DNA from: Campylorhamphus procurvoides
Taxonomy: Eukaryota > Chordata > Aves > Passeriformes > Dendrocolaptidae
NCBI GenBank assembly: GCA_013396655.1
Contig: WBMV01001018.1
Coordinates: 2,250,778 to 2,314,777 of the forward strand
Reading direction: 5' to 3'
DNA: 64,000 nucleotides
The notes beneath the pieces are model-generated. The model made no database searches, had not been told where the DNA came from, and saw only the letters and a list, made by a program, of their open reading frames with translations. Positions 12,214 to 25,000 of this stretch are shown piece by piece (positions within the stretch are counted from its first letter, which is position 1; the number at the start of each line of letters is the position of its first letter). The translations under genes were made by a program, and so were the position numbers.

Positions 12214-12265
12214 GGGGGGGCCGGGGGGGGGGGGGAATTTTTAAAAAAAAAAAAGAAAGAAAAGG
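12214..12265 (+). repeat. G-run to A-run low-complexity junction
   Basis: Seven G, CC, then about thirteen G (12214-12235) are followed by AATTTTT and a long A-dominated tract with scattered G (12243-12264). The G part could form a G-quadruplex. Homopolymer lengths here are the least reliable bases of the window, because such runs are often miscounted in sequencing and assembly. Confidence 0.85.
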
Positions 12266-15200
12266 GCAAGTTTGAGCTCAGTCATCAGTCTGTATCTGAA
12301 TGAGCTCCAAGTCCTCTCCTGAATGCAGAGAGTGCAGTCCATGGGAATGCATCTCTAACTGCAGGTGCCACTCAGCTTTCCTCCCAGCTGCTCATCCCAG
12401 AGTGCTGACCCACGCAGGGCTGCACATGTTCACTGGTTCTGGCTCCTCACAAAGCCTCACAGCCATTTGGCCTCTTTCCTACTTTTTGCTGCTTTTGCCT
12501 TCCTATCCTCTCTCAGCTGAATCTTGCATACACCGATGGGTTAGGTGGCTTTGGCATTAGACTGACATTCCTCAAGCTCTTTGTTTTCTCTGAGCCTCTT
12601 TCAGACTCCTCCTACAAAACCCATCACACTCTCACCTCTGGAGCACAAGGAAAGCTTCCTACTGAGCACAGGTGGACAGGATTGGGTGGCTTTTCAATCA
12701 TGGTCTCAGTGATGTCACTCTTCCAAAGCAGGCAATATCTTTTTGGGGGTTGTATTTTCATGAAGGCCAGGTAGGACAACTTTCTGAATCCAACATCAAT
12801 TTGACAATGCACCAGGAGTGAGCACAAGCCAGTAATGAAAGCAACCTTAGGAGTGGGTTTGGTTGCCCTGCAGAAAGCACACTCTGAAGGCTGGTAGGAG
12901 AAGGAAGAGTAACTGTGCAAGGACTGGAACAGGAATGCAGGTGTCACTGATGGAGCACTGACTCTGGTGCACAACAATTCTCTCAGAAAACACCCAGTGC
13001 CTGGGCAAAAGGTGCCCAGAGCTCCACAGGAAAGAACGTGAAAGTGATTTTAGAAATGGGCAGTTCAATTCTGGCAAGGCTAAGAAGATCCTTGTGTGAG
13101 CATTCAGCAGATGATTTACAAATAAATGAAACCCGAACAATGCCTATTTTCAAAGGACACATTTTCATAGAATATGGATTTCAGCATGTTCTCTGGAGTC
13201 CTCTTTCACTTCCAACACTACAATGGTATGCATAATATTTCCATAGAATTAGTTTATTCCCACACTTGCCTTCAAAGGAGATTTCTGGCATGAAAGTAAA
13301 GGTAGGCATGTAGAGAGATACTTTTCAATGTCAGACTATCAGCACATCCAGGCAAAGACACAGAGTAAAGCTGTAGTGAATGCAATTCAAAGTACTCACA
13401 AGTATTTACACCTTTTCTTGCTCTAAAAAAAGATAACCAAGAAGTTATTACTCCTCAAAAATACTATGTTAAAGAGATAGGGTAATCTTAAGAATTAATT
13501 AAATTGTACTACAAAAATTAAATGCCATGTATTACTGGCACTAAGGAACATACTTCAAAGTTACTGGGTTTGCCTCTATACTATAAATGTTGGGTATTTC
13601 TTAACTTAGTAATGAAGCCACATAGACTGTTGCTGTTCAAGTCTTGACAAGCCTTACTGAATTCTCCAGAAAGAATTTCAATATCATGAAGACTCAGTGC
13701 TTCAAGTGTTAAATATATTTTCTGGGTTTATGATCTTGATTTGAAAGAGTCCTCTCACAAAATCAAAACATTTCTGTGTGTCAATGCTTCAACATATAAA
13801 AAGATTATTTTTGTTAAAAACTAGCCCTTTAAACAAGAGATGAAGCTAGTAACATCAGGAAAAATATTTTAGCCTTTCTGTAGCTGTGAAGACTAAAAAA
13901 TATGAAAATCAAACTTAAAACGTCAATGCTTCAGACTACCCCAAACCCCAACAGTTCTAATTGCATTGGTGTCATTGAGGCAGGAAAGTGTATGTGCATT
14001 TACTGCACACTGTTGTGTGTTTGTTGGGGACTAATCAGAGTAAAAGAAATCCAAGACAGCAATGGAAAAGGTTGTGTTATGGCTCATGAATATTTAGAAA
14101 CTAGAAAACCAGTAAAGTTTGGTTTGATGTTCATGAAAGAAGATTTATTTTTCATGAATCCGATTCTTTAAGAGCTTCACTGTGCAACAATTTTAATCTT
14201 TATATAAATGACCTTGATAAAATGAATAAATTGAGCAAGGCTATCACCTAGTGGTCAATTGGAGCAATATTTTATATTTTTGGTGAGCTCTTCTCTCTGC
14301 TGGAGAGGTGTTCTGGGGCTTTTTTGTCTCTCTGGAACTCTGTCAAATACTAAATCTCCACAGCAATATTACATAAGCAGCAAATGAATATATTAAGAAA
14401 CCTTATTGTTCCAATGTTTTATTACTTGTAATTTATTTCTTTTCTCCAGTAGCTTTTTTAAAACATTTCAAATCTTGAAAATGTTCTACCAAATCCTTGA
14501 TTTCACTTAGTGATTTGGATTTTTTCTGAACCTAACCTAAATGTCTACCTTAGAGATTTTCAAGAGTATGAAGTGCTGAGTCCAGGCAACACTCCTTTAA
14601 CCATGATGAACAGAGTGAAATACTGAGAAGGTATTTCAGGGAGATAGGAAACCTACACTGAAGGGAAAATGAGATAAAATAGTTCTAGAATAAAAGACAA
14701 AATACAAAAGGAAATAATCAATGTCCATTCCACAGTGAAAATAGGTTTGGGTGTTTTGAGGGGCTGGGCTGCATGTTTGGCTTTGTTTGCCTGGCCCATT
14801 TAACCAAACACCCCTCACACACCCCATGGCCATTAGAGAGTCTGGGGCATGTCCTCATCAAGGGCACAGGGGCTGGAGTCTCTGGGCTTTAACCAGGCCA
14901 TCAGCACACTGGAATTATTTGTCACTCCCGAAGAGGAAACAGTTTTCCATCTGGGAGGTTTCCTCCCTGTTTTCACACAGTTTTCCACCTCATCCGAGGC
15001 CAGAAATTAAAGTGAAAGGATGGACTTTGGTTAGGAAGTTAAGGTGCTATTTCTCTTCAAACCATTTGGAAAAGTTATTGTAAGCAGACTTCAGTGCCTT
15101 CTAAACAACCCAAAACCCCCAAACTGGGACAAAAAGCAGCTTCAGCTTGGAAAAGCAAAGGCTGTTGGTCCCTGCGGCCCAGGAGACCATCATGGGCACA

Positions 15201-18200
15201 GGAGAGCAGATGCAGCTCCTTGGCAAGCACAGCTATGGGGCTTGGACCTGCCAGGCAAGAGGGTTCTGTACACCCATCCCAACCAACAGGAGAGCAAAGC
15301 CTGGTTTTCAAGGTGTCCTTCCACCATTTAAATAACACATTTTAAATTTTACTTAAAGAAATAAATATTTAGCAAAGGTGTACCATTTACTGCACCCAAT
15401 TTACTCTGTTTTACAAACATCATTAAACCTATCCTAACTCACTACTCTTGACAAAATATATACTTCTAAGGCCAGTGTAAGACATCAATTAAATTATCTC
15501 AACATAGTTCATGTATCTCCATGCTTGGGTGCCAAGGAGGTAGCTGAGAATGTTGTCCCAGAGCTACAATTGTTTGATTCTTTCAGCTATCATCTTCAGT
15601 AAGGGAAAAGTGTGCTATGAGAGGAGACAGAGCACCCTGGACTCTGAAACACACTACTCAGGACAAAATCCTGCATTTCCACTTCTCCAAGCTCACTATA
15701 CCACACTGCTGGTACATGCACACAGCACTTGTACAAACAACTGATGCAATCCCCAATTGCTAGAAGACGGTTTATTTGGGCTGGCACAAAAAAAATCCCA
15801 ACATTTCACACAGCACACAAGTGTCAGAGTATTCAAAGGCTTTTCTTCCAGGAGGTCATGAGAGGGGGCTCTGAGGAACAAATTCTACATCAAGTTATTT
15901 CAGGATGGCAGATGCCACAGCTCCAGAAATCCACTGCTGTGGCTGCATCCAAATTTCTCAGCCTATGAACAATGAGAATTTTTTCTTCTCTATGACACTA
16001 TAGAATAGCAAGGAGTGACTGAACATTACTTTGAGAAATAATACAGGAGAATTTGACCTGAAATAGTGGAGAGTCCCATTTATTTGAAGGGAAAATATTT
16101 TTATTTTTGTTTTCCAATTTGACTCATGACATTTTTTCCTCAAGCCTCCATCATTTTGTCTTGACTCCTTCAAACAGGAGCTGAGTATTTCACCTCCAGC
16201 CAGAAGGGCACTGCAGAACTCCTGGGGAGACGGGGAAGGTGACAAATCCCATGGGCTCCCAATGACCCCAACCCTTGTGCATCAAAGGACGAGCCTGATA
16301 AGGAGCAGCATGTCAGGGATGCCCAGTGAAACACGAAACTCCACACAGAACGAGTGCCAGAACTCAAAGGCAAACATCCACAGTTTCAGTCAAACACTGT
16401 TCTCAGCTTTCCAACACACCTCTCTCTACAAGGTGCTGATGAGTGATACATGTGCTATCAGTTCCTCAGCTGTCTAAAAGCAATTACCTACTAGCTGCCA
16501 ACAAACACCACCAACACTGAGAATTTGCATGTAATGGATCTGTATCCTCCCAACCACTACAGCTGGGTCTTTTCCTTACCCATCATCATGTTACATGTGT
16601 TCCCATTTTGTTGCTGGAATACATCCAGAATGGACACCTAAGGAACATCCACATGAACACAAAGTGTTCACTTGTGAATGGCACCATTTCCTACAAGTTT
16701 TCACAGCCAGGACTCATTAGTGGGCTTGTTTTCCCAAGTTTACAACTGTTTTCTGCAGTGTCATTTCTGCTAATTCTTCTTGTATTGAGAGCAAATCTGC
16801 CCAGCTCAGCCCTTCCCAGGGACGAGGATCCTCTCCTTACACTGAGTCCATGTTTACTCCCACTGAGCTGTAATGTGAGCATTATTTATAGTAATTGCAG
16901 GTTTTATCATGACTTAACAAGTCACATCTAGAAATAAAAATAGCAGATCACAACTGTGCTGTGTACCCAATTTTGTACTGATGTTTCAGATACAGAAGTC
17001 TAAGCTGAACTTCAGTGTGAAATTGAGTTCCTATTCTCTGATACCATCTTTGATCATATCTGCAGGTGTTAATTGCTCTTTTGATAATACCAAAACTAAC
17101 TACATTAAGGCTAACAGTAGGAACATTGACTACTGCAACTTATTACCAAGGTCCCAAAGTATAAAGACATACCTTGTCCCCTTTTACCTTTCCAAATAAA
17201 AGGGTTTAAAATCAGCACAGTGTCCAATTCCATGAAGACATTATTAACTCAGGCCTGCAGTGTTAAATAAGTCAGGTACCAGATCAGACAGAATTAGATT
17301 AGACAAATTAATCAGCAGAGGATGCAATGTACAACATCCAGTCCAACCTGCCTACATTTATATTACTGTTAGAACTTAGGCACAAGTTTCAGTCTTTAAT
17401 GACAAATTCACTTTTTTCTTCACATGCCAGAAGTTAGCTGGCAAATGTCCTGGCTGTGGAACAGGGAAAATAAGGAAAAACCCAAGAAGCTGCACAGTAT
17501 TAGCATATGAGGCTACTTGGTAGTTTGAGATTCACAATGCATAAAATACATTGAAACACTTGCAAATTCGAGCTGTTTAGAACCTTGCTGCTTTATCTAT
17601 CTGCAGTTCAACTCATTTCAATTGCACACTTGCTTGTGCTACTACATTTTTGAAAAGAAATAGTTCAACACCTTCCAACAAAGTTTTGCCTCAAACTCTG
17701 CTCATTTCCCACCTCTTCAGACCTGACCACTGCATTGTCTAAAGGGCCCAGGGCTATTCCAGACATAAATCTTTAATCATCTTTTCATTCACCCAGACCC
17801 TTTAGCCTAGGCACTAAGAAGATTATTTTTGTAATACTTACTTTCAATTAAGTTCAACAGCACAACTAACAATGATACTTATTTAACAGTGTGAAAGCGA
17901 GAAATGGAGCAAGATCCACAGCAAGCCAAGCCCAAACCCAAAAAACTAAGTGCAACAACCTTCCTCCCTCAACTCCTTTTCACACTGTCAAATGTCCTAT
18001 TTTAACTACAAAAAAGCCCCCAAACCCTCAGAAGAATTGACTACATATTCATAAACATATAACGGTAGCAGAAAACAGCTGGAGTGGGACAGGGCACATG
18101 GAGTTCCCTCTCAGTCTCAAGCAGGGGCAGCTGTGACAGGACACCCATGGTGGGGTCCTGTTGGGTATGAACATCCCCACGAACTCTCACAGCTGTCTCT

Positions 18201-18615
18201 GTCCATGGTCCAGCACCCTGACAGTACAAGAGATCTTTCCTAGGCTTACACATCACACCTTTCCTAGGCTTAGGTGGAATTTTTTATATTTAAATATGTG
18301 CCTGTTGCATCCTATCTCGAAACAGGAGACTCGAGAGCAGTGTTCCCTACAGAGAGACCTGAACTGAATTGGAGGCAGAAATCCTCACTGTCACTGAGGA
18401 TAACAGATTTCTTATTTCCCAAAGTGAAATCTCCTGTGTTTTGGTAGGATAGTAACAAGTTTTCATTTTGAAAGAACAGCTGTGCAGAAGATAAATCTAG
18501 ATCACAAAGATTTCATTATTTTCTGTGAAAGAAAATGTCACAGGAATTTTCCCCTCACTATAAGTGAATTTTTAACATTTAAAATTTCAATATGATAAAT
18601 TCTGTGATTTAAAAT
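12266..18615. other. Non-coding unique DNA
   Basis: About 6.3 kb without a supportable gene. Frames of up to 117 codons (for example on the minus strand at 12624-12977) overlap others on the opposite strand and resemble no family. A 13-bp direct repeat, TTTCCTAGGCTTA, occurs at 18236 and 18260. The block at 13400-14500 is strongly A+T-rich and holds only short frames. A phrase at 17325-17355 weakly recalls a CR1 tail but is too degraded to call. Confidence 0.55.
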
Positions 18616-18637
18616 GGGGGAAGGGGGGGAAAAGGGA
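18616..18637 (+). repeat. G-rich tract, G-quadruplex candidate
   Basis: G5-AA-G7-AAAA-G3-A-G2 gives at least four runs of three G if the long run is split, with loops of 1-4 nt. It lies in otherwise A+T-rich DNA. No gene boundary is visible beside it. Confidence 0.5.
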
Positions 18638-19777
18638 GGTTGTTTTACTGTTTCTCCTCACTGAAACATTTCCCTCTCCCCAAAATAAAATGTCACTAAA
18701 ATTGACAGGGTTTTGTCAAATTCAGCAGAGCTTAAACTTCAATTATGCACATTGACAAGCAGGATTTTTCAAGCACCCTCCAACCAGCAGCAAACTACAT
18801 AATAAGAAGCTGGACATCACCATTTTTTAGCAAAAACAGCAGCACATTCAAGATTAACTTAGCCTGTACTCAGTGTCCAAATACACGATCCCTGGCATAC
18901 TGCATGCACTGACTCAAAATAATGAATCAAAGTCTCCCTCAGAGTCAAAGCAACTGTTTCTCTTGGCTAAATTCTGCAACAGTTCTCACTGAAAATTTAT
19001 TTTATCTACGTTGCTTCAAACTTAAGAGACAAAATATATGAACATGCATTGCTATCTGTAAAGCGTTCCAGAAAGGGGACAGGCAATCCAAATCTATCTG
19101 TGTTTGGCTCTCTCTCTAAAAGCCATGGGACTTGGAAAGAAGGTCATAATGCAAGGTTGAACCTAACACATATTGATGAGAGAGGCAGTATAATGTGACG
19201 TCTGCTACGGGCAGAATTATAGAAGGGGACAATTTCATCCTTTTTATTGTTTTGGAGGGGAAAAGACACATAGGTGTTGAAATTCATAAATAATCTAGAC
19301 CCTTCCGTTTTATTGTTCTTCCTGTCTTCCTTCTGGCTTCAGAAATCAGGGCAGATTTCTTAGCCCAGGCTCAATTTTTATTAAATGTGATGAAACAGCG
19401 CAGGGTCTGCACAGTCTCAAGAAGGCAATGGCACGAGAAGCAGGATCTGTATTACACGCATTGGTATGGATGGATTGGACCCAACAAATGAATTAGCTCA
19501 ATCCAGCGCTTCACAGCTAGCACAGAATCTTGTTTGGGATTAATTTTCAGGCAGTAGAACTGTTTCACTCAGAAGATGAAGTGTTTTGGAATGAGTTTGA
19601 ATGAGATAGTTAGAAACATCACATCTAATCTTTTTTTAAATCACACACATTTAAACTGCTACAGCCAAGGAGCCCCATTCACATTCTGCTTTCAACCACA
19701 CCAGGGGAAAAAAAAATAAAAACAAGGGAAAAAAATACCATAGAAACCTTATCTGCTCTGTAATCTTTTGGGAACTG

Positions 19778-19792
19778 AATAATAATAATAAT
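19778..19792 (+). repeat. (AAT)5 microsatellite
   Basis: Five uninterrupted AAT units. This is short and probably of low polymorphism. Confidence 0.85.
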
Positions 19793-21603
19793 ACTTAACA
19801 GTGATATAGCACTTTACCTCTTCAAAACACTGCACAATCATTAACTGGAAAAAATCATCCTACAGTAACTCATCTCCCTCCCATCTGCCATCAGCCTGCA
19901 CTCCAAAGAGAACGGTGCTTAGTGCACCCAACAGCAGCTTGAGTATTTGGTATCTCAAATTTAACCTGTGCATGTCCTGTATGGGGCAGAACGTGCCTCT
20001 GAGGGCACCCCCAGGGACAGGAGCCCCAGTAAGACCTTGGTGACAAAGACCTGCTGAGGCTCAGGGGATGCTCAAGGGCCAGCTCACACCACACCACCTG
20101 GGGTGCACAGTCACTGTATGACTGAGGGTCACTTATTCCAGACAGAAAACAGTGAATTTTGATATTTGAATTAGCATCAAACAAAACCCCACAGAATTCT
20201 TCAGCTGCCAGCTAAACAGAGATTTATTGAATAATTAGCAAACTCCTCTGTCTTTGGTGGGGATGGGAAGGGCAGGGGCTGATCTATCCAGGAATAGCAA
20301 ACTACTGAGCAAGTTTCATGATTCTCCTCCTCCAAAATGTGCAATTTAAAATTGTAAATGCAAGATTTCCACACAGATTGACTTGACTGCTACAGATAGA
20401 CCAGACAACATTAAGTGGTTTTGCATTCAATTCAGCACAAGTAGGGTGAAGTAGTAATTTATTACCAACCGGCTACTTCCAGTTCACCTTTACCATTTGT
20501 CACGTATGCATCCTAAAACATTACTGTACAGAAGTGGAAACCAAGACAAGTAATCCAGAGCATTCAAGAGGTCACTTTGTGATAAATGCTCCCTGAGATA
20601 GGAGATACACACAGAAAGGATCCCTGATAATGTCTGCTTGGGAGAGCAGCTGCAGCAAATCAAACAGATACACAAAAAGCAGAACTTTCAGATTTGCCCC
20701 CTCCCTGCCCTCCCTCCTTCATCTACATCTTCCTTATAAACACCTGCAACTGTGCTGTGTATTCTGGGTATTACGAAAATAAATCCTTTATTTGCATTTT
20801 ACCTTAATCTGGCTAGAGTAAAGGGGAACTTCAAGGTAACTTTCCAAAAAGGACATGTCTCCCAAAGGCAGGGCAAATCTAAAATCCAGTATACAGGGGT
20901 TTCTTTACAAGTGCTTTGGCTTCTCAGCACATTCTCCAAAACACTGAAATCCTTTGCCCAGGACAGGTAGGTTGGTCTGAGAATGAACACTGCAGGATCA
21001 AAAGAAAAGCCCCTTTTTAGTGAGCAGGGGTAATCTGTGGAACACTTTGGGCACAGCAGAGCTCACCCCCCCTTCAGGTCTGCACAGCAAGCACCATCAG
21101 AGGGTGTTACACCCACAGCAACACCAGCCCCGAGGGCTTTACCAGGCACTTCTCAAAGCCCATTCCCTCTCAGAAATGTTTCTATTTTCAACTTATTTAC
21201 ACAGCCCAACGGCACTCAGGCTTTACATGCTGCAAATGTTATCAAAACTGATGACTTTTAAAAAAAAAACCCTTTAGTTGTTTTAGAAAAAGCAACTTTT
21301 AGATACATCTGAGCCCACCTAAAGGCACACAAACCACCATTGCTTTAGGGAGCACACACAGAGCAACTCACCTGAGGCTCACTATATCCTACCCCTCAAT
21401 CCTCTGGGAGGCACAAGTTATCACATATGATCACACACAGATACACACATCTTTCTTCTTTTCTGTGCTACATTATGTTGTTTACATTATGGTTTCTATA
21501 TCAACTTGCATTCTGCTGAAGAAGCCTCTTGGCTGTGCATAAAATCAAGCTGGAGCTTCGCCTTACAGAAATAAAGTTAGCAACATTAGAAACACATTTA
21601 CTA

Positions 21604-21617
21604 TTTTTTTTTTTTTT
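21604..21617 (+). repeat. T14 homopolymer
   Basis: An uninterrupted T run followed by AG, which makes it look like a splice acceptor; the resemblance is due to the run itself. Confidence 0.85.
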
Positions 21618-22000
21618 AGAAAAGGGCACAAGCTTTACAGTTTGCTTTGCCATAATTAATTTACAAAGCATTAAAGACATTAACATCATATGAATCAAGG
21701 GGAGAAAAAAGCAAAGATGGCAATTTCTTTGTTCACAGGTTAAAGTGTTTTGGTTTTTTTTAAGTATTATTTACAGGAGTGATTTTTTACCCCCATTAAT
21801 GGGCTAATGCAATAAAAACCAAAGTTAGAAAGCTGATCTGCTTCTTTCTGCTCTGCAAATCTCTGTGTCTTAATTATTTCCTTGTGCTGTTGGTAGCTCC
21901 TCTGGGGCTGCAGAGCCACAAAGGAAGCCAACACACACATTTCCACTGGGTCATAAACCCTGACTAGCTGACAGTTAACCCCAGTGGCCAGTTTGCTGAG

Positions 22001-25000
22001 GAAGGGTCACAATGACATTTATAATTCATGACTAGTGTGTTTGAATGCATTTCAAACATTGTTTATGCCCCGTGGCAGTTTCCCAGCTGTTCACAGCAAA
22101 GCTTCCTCTCTCCTGTAAATACCTGCAGTTTCACCGAGGAAAGCTTCTCGCCAAGGTCCCTGCATTCTTCAGGTGCCTCTGGATGGCATTCCCACACATG
22201 ATAAACTAATTTACTGAAGCAATTTACTAAGCTACAATGCCTTCTGTCAACAAGGAACTCTATCACTCACCTCTATTAGTACTGTCAAAGGGAGATTTTG
22301 TCATTGGACAGACCTGTCCTTCGAAAGTGTTTGGAGGATTTTCTTCCCCACACAGAGATCTTCCTGAATCAAACAAAGTCATACCATGTTTGTGCACAGT
22401 ACTGAGAAATGTGCACTTGTGCACCCACTGCACTGCACAGGCTGATATTTACAGGATCATCAAGGGCAGCACACCCAGTGTGCAGTCATGATAATACACT
22501 TCCTCCATGCCATAAATTAGCTTCCTCGTGATCTTCTCCACTTAGCTCATTGATCCACAAAAGCACTATCCCATTTTGGTTCTTTAACACTGCTATGTCA
22601 GCTCTAGTGTGTTTCCACAGGAAAAAAGGCAAGTCTAAACCATTTCAGTAGGAAATTAGATTGTTTCTGCTTGTACTGTACTTAACAATAAGTAATCTAT
22701 ATAAAAGAGTGCAACAATGACTAGAGAGGAGGGGACAGACTAAACTCAGATTCAGATCACAATCAGACAGATTAGGTGCTTTTTTCATTGAAAACTGGAC
22801 TTGAATTTTGATGAAATTTCAGAAACAAGAAATAAATACTGAAAAAGTAGACATTGAAAAGCCATGCTGCAGCATATCCCACCTCTCATGGGAAAAGATT
22901 TGAACTTGTGTGCTGCATGTGTTGTTGGTTGTGATGAAAATATCACATTTGGGGGAAGTTTTTTTTTTCCAATAACCATGATCCCTGTGGAAAGGAAAAA
23001 TCTCTCTGAAAAATATAAAAGGTGATGAGGAAAAATAGTCTGTCCAAAGCAGTCCCAGTCCTTTCCCTCTGCCAGCACAGCATCAGCCTGAGCAGACACC
23101 GATTGCTCTCACCTGCACAGCACCACAGAGCTCTGTCCTCACCTGGCCCCAACACCCCCAGCCCTTCCAACATACTGCTTGCAGCATTTTGGGAACAGTG
23201 TTTAGAGGAGCTCATAACAGCCAGCCTCAGCATTCTGTCCTTTTTAAACAAAGCAGTGCCTTCCATGTAACAGCTTTTCCCCCGGGAATGTCACTAAGGA
23301 AAATCCAGGTAAGGAAACTGGCAAGTGAAAGCCTTGTGAAAAAAAATTCCCTGACAAACGTTCATATCTGTACGGCCATTTTCTTTGGCTTCAAAAAAGC
23401 ATAAGCTGCATTTAGAAGCAGCTTAGATCTACACCAGCTGGAATGAAAAGTGTTATTCAGGGAGTGATTAATAAAGCAAACTTTAACAAGTGTCTGATGT
23501 CAGGTTTTGTAACGTGTGTGTAACTATCCTGCATCCTCAAGCAATCAGACAGAAATCCCCTCTAAGGGGGTGTCCTGTGGATGAAGGCCAAGAGGAAAAC
23601 ATTCAAATGCTATGGCAGGTACTTATGCTGCAGAGTTGAGTAAATACTTAAAGTCTTAGCTTCTTGCTTATTTTCACTCCTTTGTTAACAAATGAAGCAA
23701 ACTTCATCATACACAGCTACTGGTCTTTTCCAATAGCTTTCCAAAACTGCAAAGTCCTTTTATGACTATCAGTATTAGTTTTGGCTAAGTGATCCAATGC
23801 AGAACAGACAGGGAGGTACTGGGGGCAGAGGATCTTACTCAGGCAAAGATACAGTGTGGCCACCACAATGGTGAGACTGTCCAGGTGCTTTAAAGCCACA
23901 TCAACCATTCCATATGCTTTAGCAGCACACAAGAAGCTCCAGCAGGGTGGTCAGCAAGACAGGAATCCATAAATCAAACCTGTGGCCACAATATGGGCAC
24001 TGGTGGTGACAAGCACATTAAGGGAATTCAGAGCTGAGATGTTAAGAAGCCAAGTCATTATAGTGACAAACAGCACACAGATGCAGGAACGTCTGCTCAC
24101 AGAGCCGGACACCTGCCCTTGCCACAGGCACTGCTCTGAGCCTGCAGGCTGTGGCTGCAGCAGGGCAGCTGTGCTGGCATCCTGGCATGGGCACAGCCCG
24201 TGTCCCAGCCTGCCCAGGCACCAGCCCAGCTCAGCCTGGTGCCACGTGCACCCTCCAGTGCAGGACAGGCTGGTCCCGTGTCCTACAGTAACAAAGGCAA
24301 GCATTATCTGATATGATGGCAGAAAAACAAGCGACAAAAGTCAAGTCCTTGTCTCAATTTCCACAATCAGTTGATCAGTTATTGGTTTCATGGAGCCCAG
24401 AATTAAACCAGATTACAGCAGAGGGAAAATCCCTACTGATAACAAATATGAAATCCAGGACCACGGAAGCAGAGTAAAGGGTGAGGTGCATGCAGCAAAG
24501 CTGGAAAGTAGGCAGGCTCAAGCAGAAAGCCAAATAAAAACAGTACAAGAATACATTCTAAAAAGGACATAGCCCAGGAACCCTGCCCCAGAGCTCTTTT
24601 GGGGGCTCAAGAGAATTGGCTGGTGAAGGCGACTGCTGTCAGGGCAGATGCCCTGCTTCTCAGACCAATGGGGAGCTGTGGAGGCTCAGCAAAAGATGTT
24701 CATTTAAAGAGAGATTGAAACAAATGAAGAACAGACACTGAAACACCCATTCTTTAAGAAAGTGCATGATTTAACTAGATATGCAAATACCCGTGCCAGG
24801 ATCTACTGAAGGACAGGAACAACACATGGGTAATCACACCACTGAACGAAAGGAGTAGCTTTCCTCAGACTCGTGAGCATTCAGGAAGTTGAACAGCAGA
24901 AAGTTCCTTACTTTGCTGTCCAAACTAGATATCCTCAGTAAGGCAAGCACCTCAGGCAAAACGTTAATTTTTGCTTCATCTACATGTTTTTAGCAAGTAG

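Larger units (their letters stand above)
18638..22000. other. Non-coding DNA with a possible regulatory block
   Basis: No gene is seen. The part from about 19000 to 19560 keeps several CpG dinucleotides and carries binding-site-like words: TGACGTCT at 19196, TTTATTGTT-type SOX/FOX words and GGGATTAATT. It reads like conserved non-coding DNA, but conservation cannot be judged from one sequence. A five-unit (AAT)n repeat is at 19778-19792 and a 14-T run at 21604-21617. Confidence 0.45.

Noticed and set aside
17310..17355. ACATCCAGTCCAACCTGCC phrase similar to CR1 antisense
   Set aside because: It is isolated and short, with no flanking CR1 blocks in order.
21600..21620. Apparent splice acceptor (T14 followed by AG)
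   Set aside because: It is a homopolymer run with no branch-like word beyond it and no partner donor that defines an exon.
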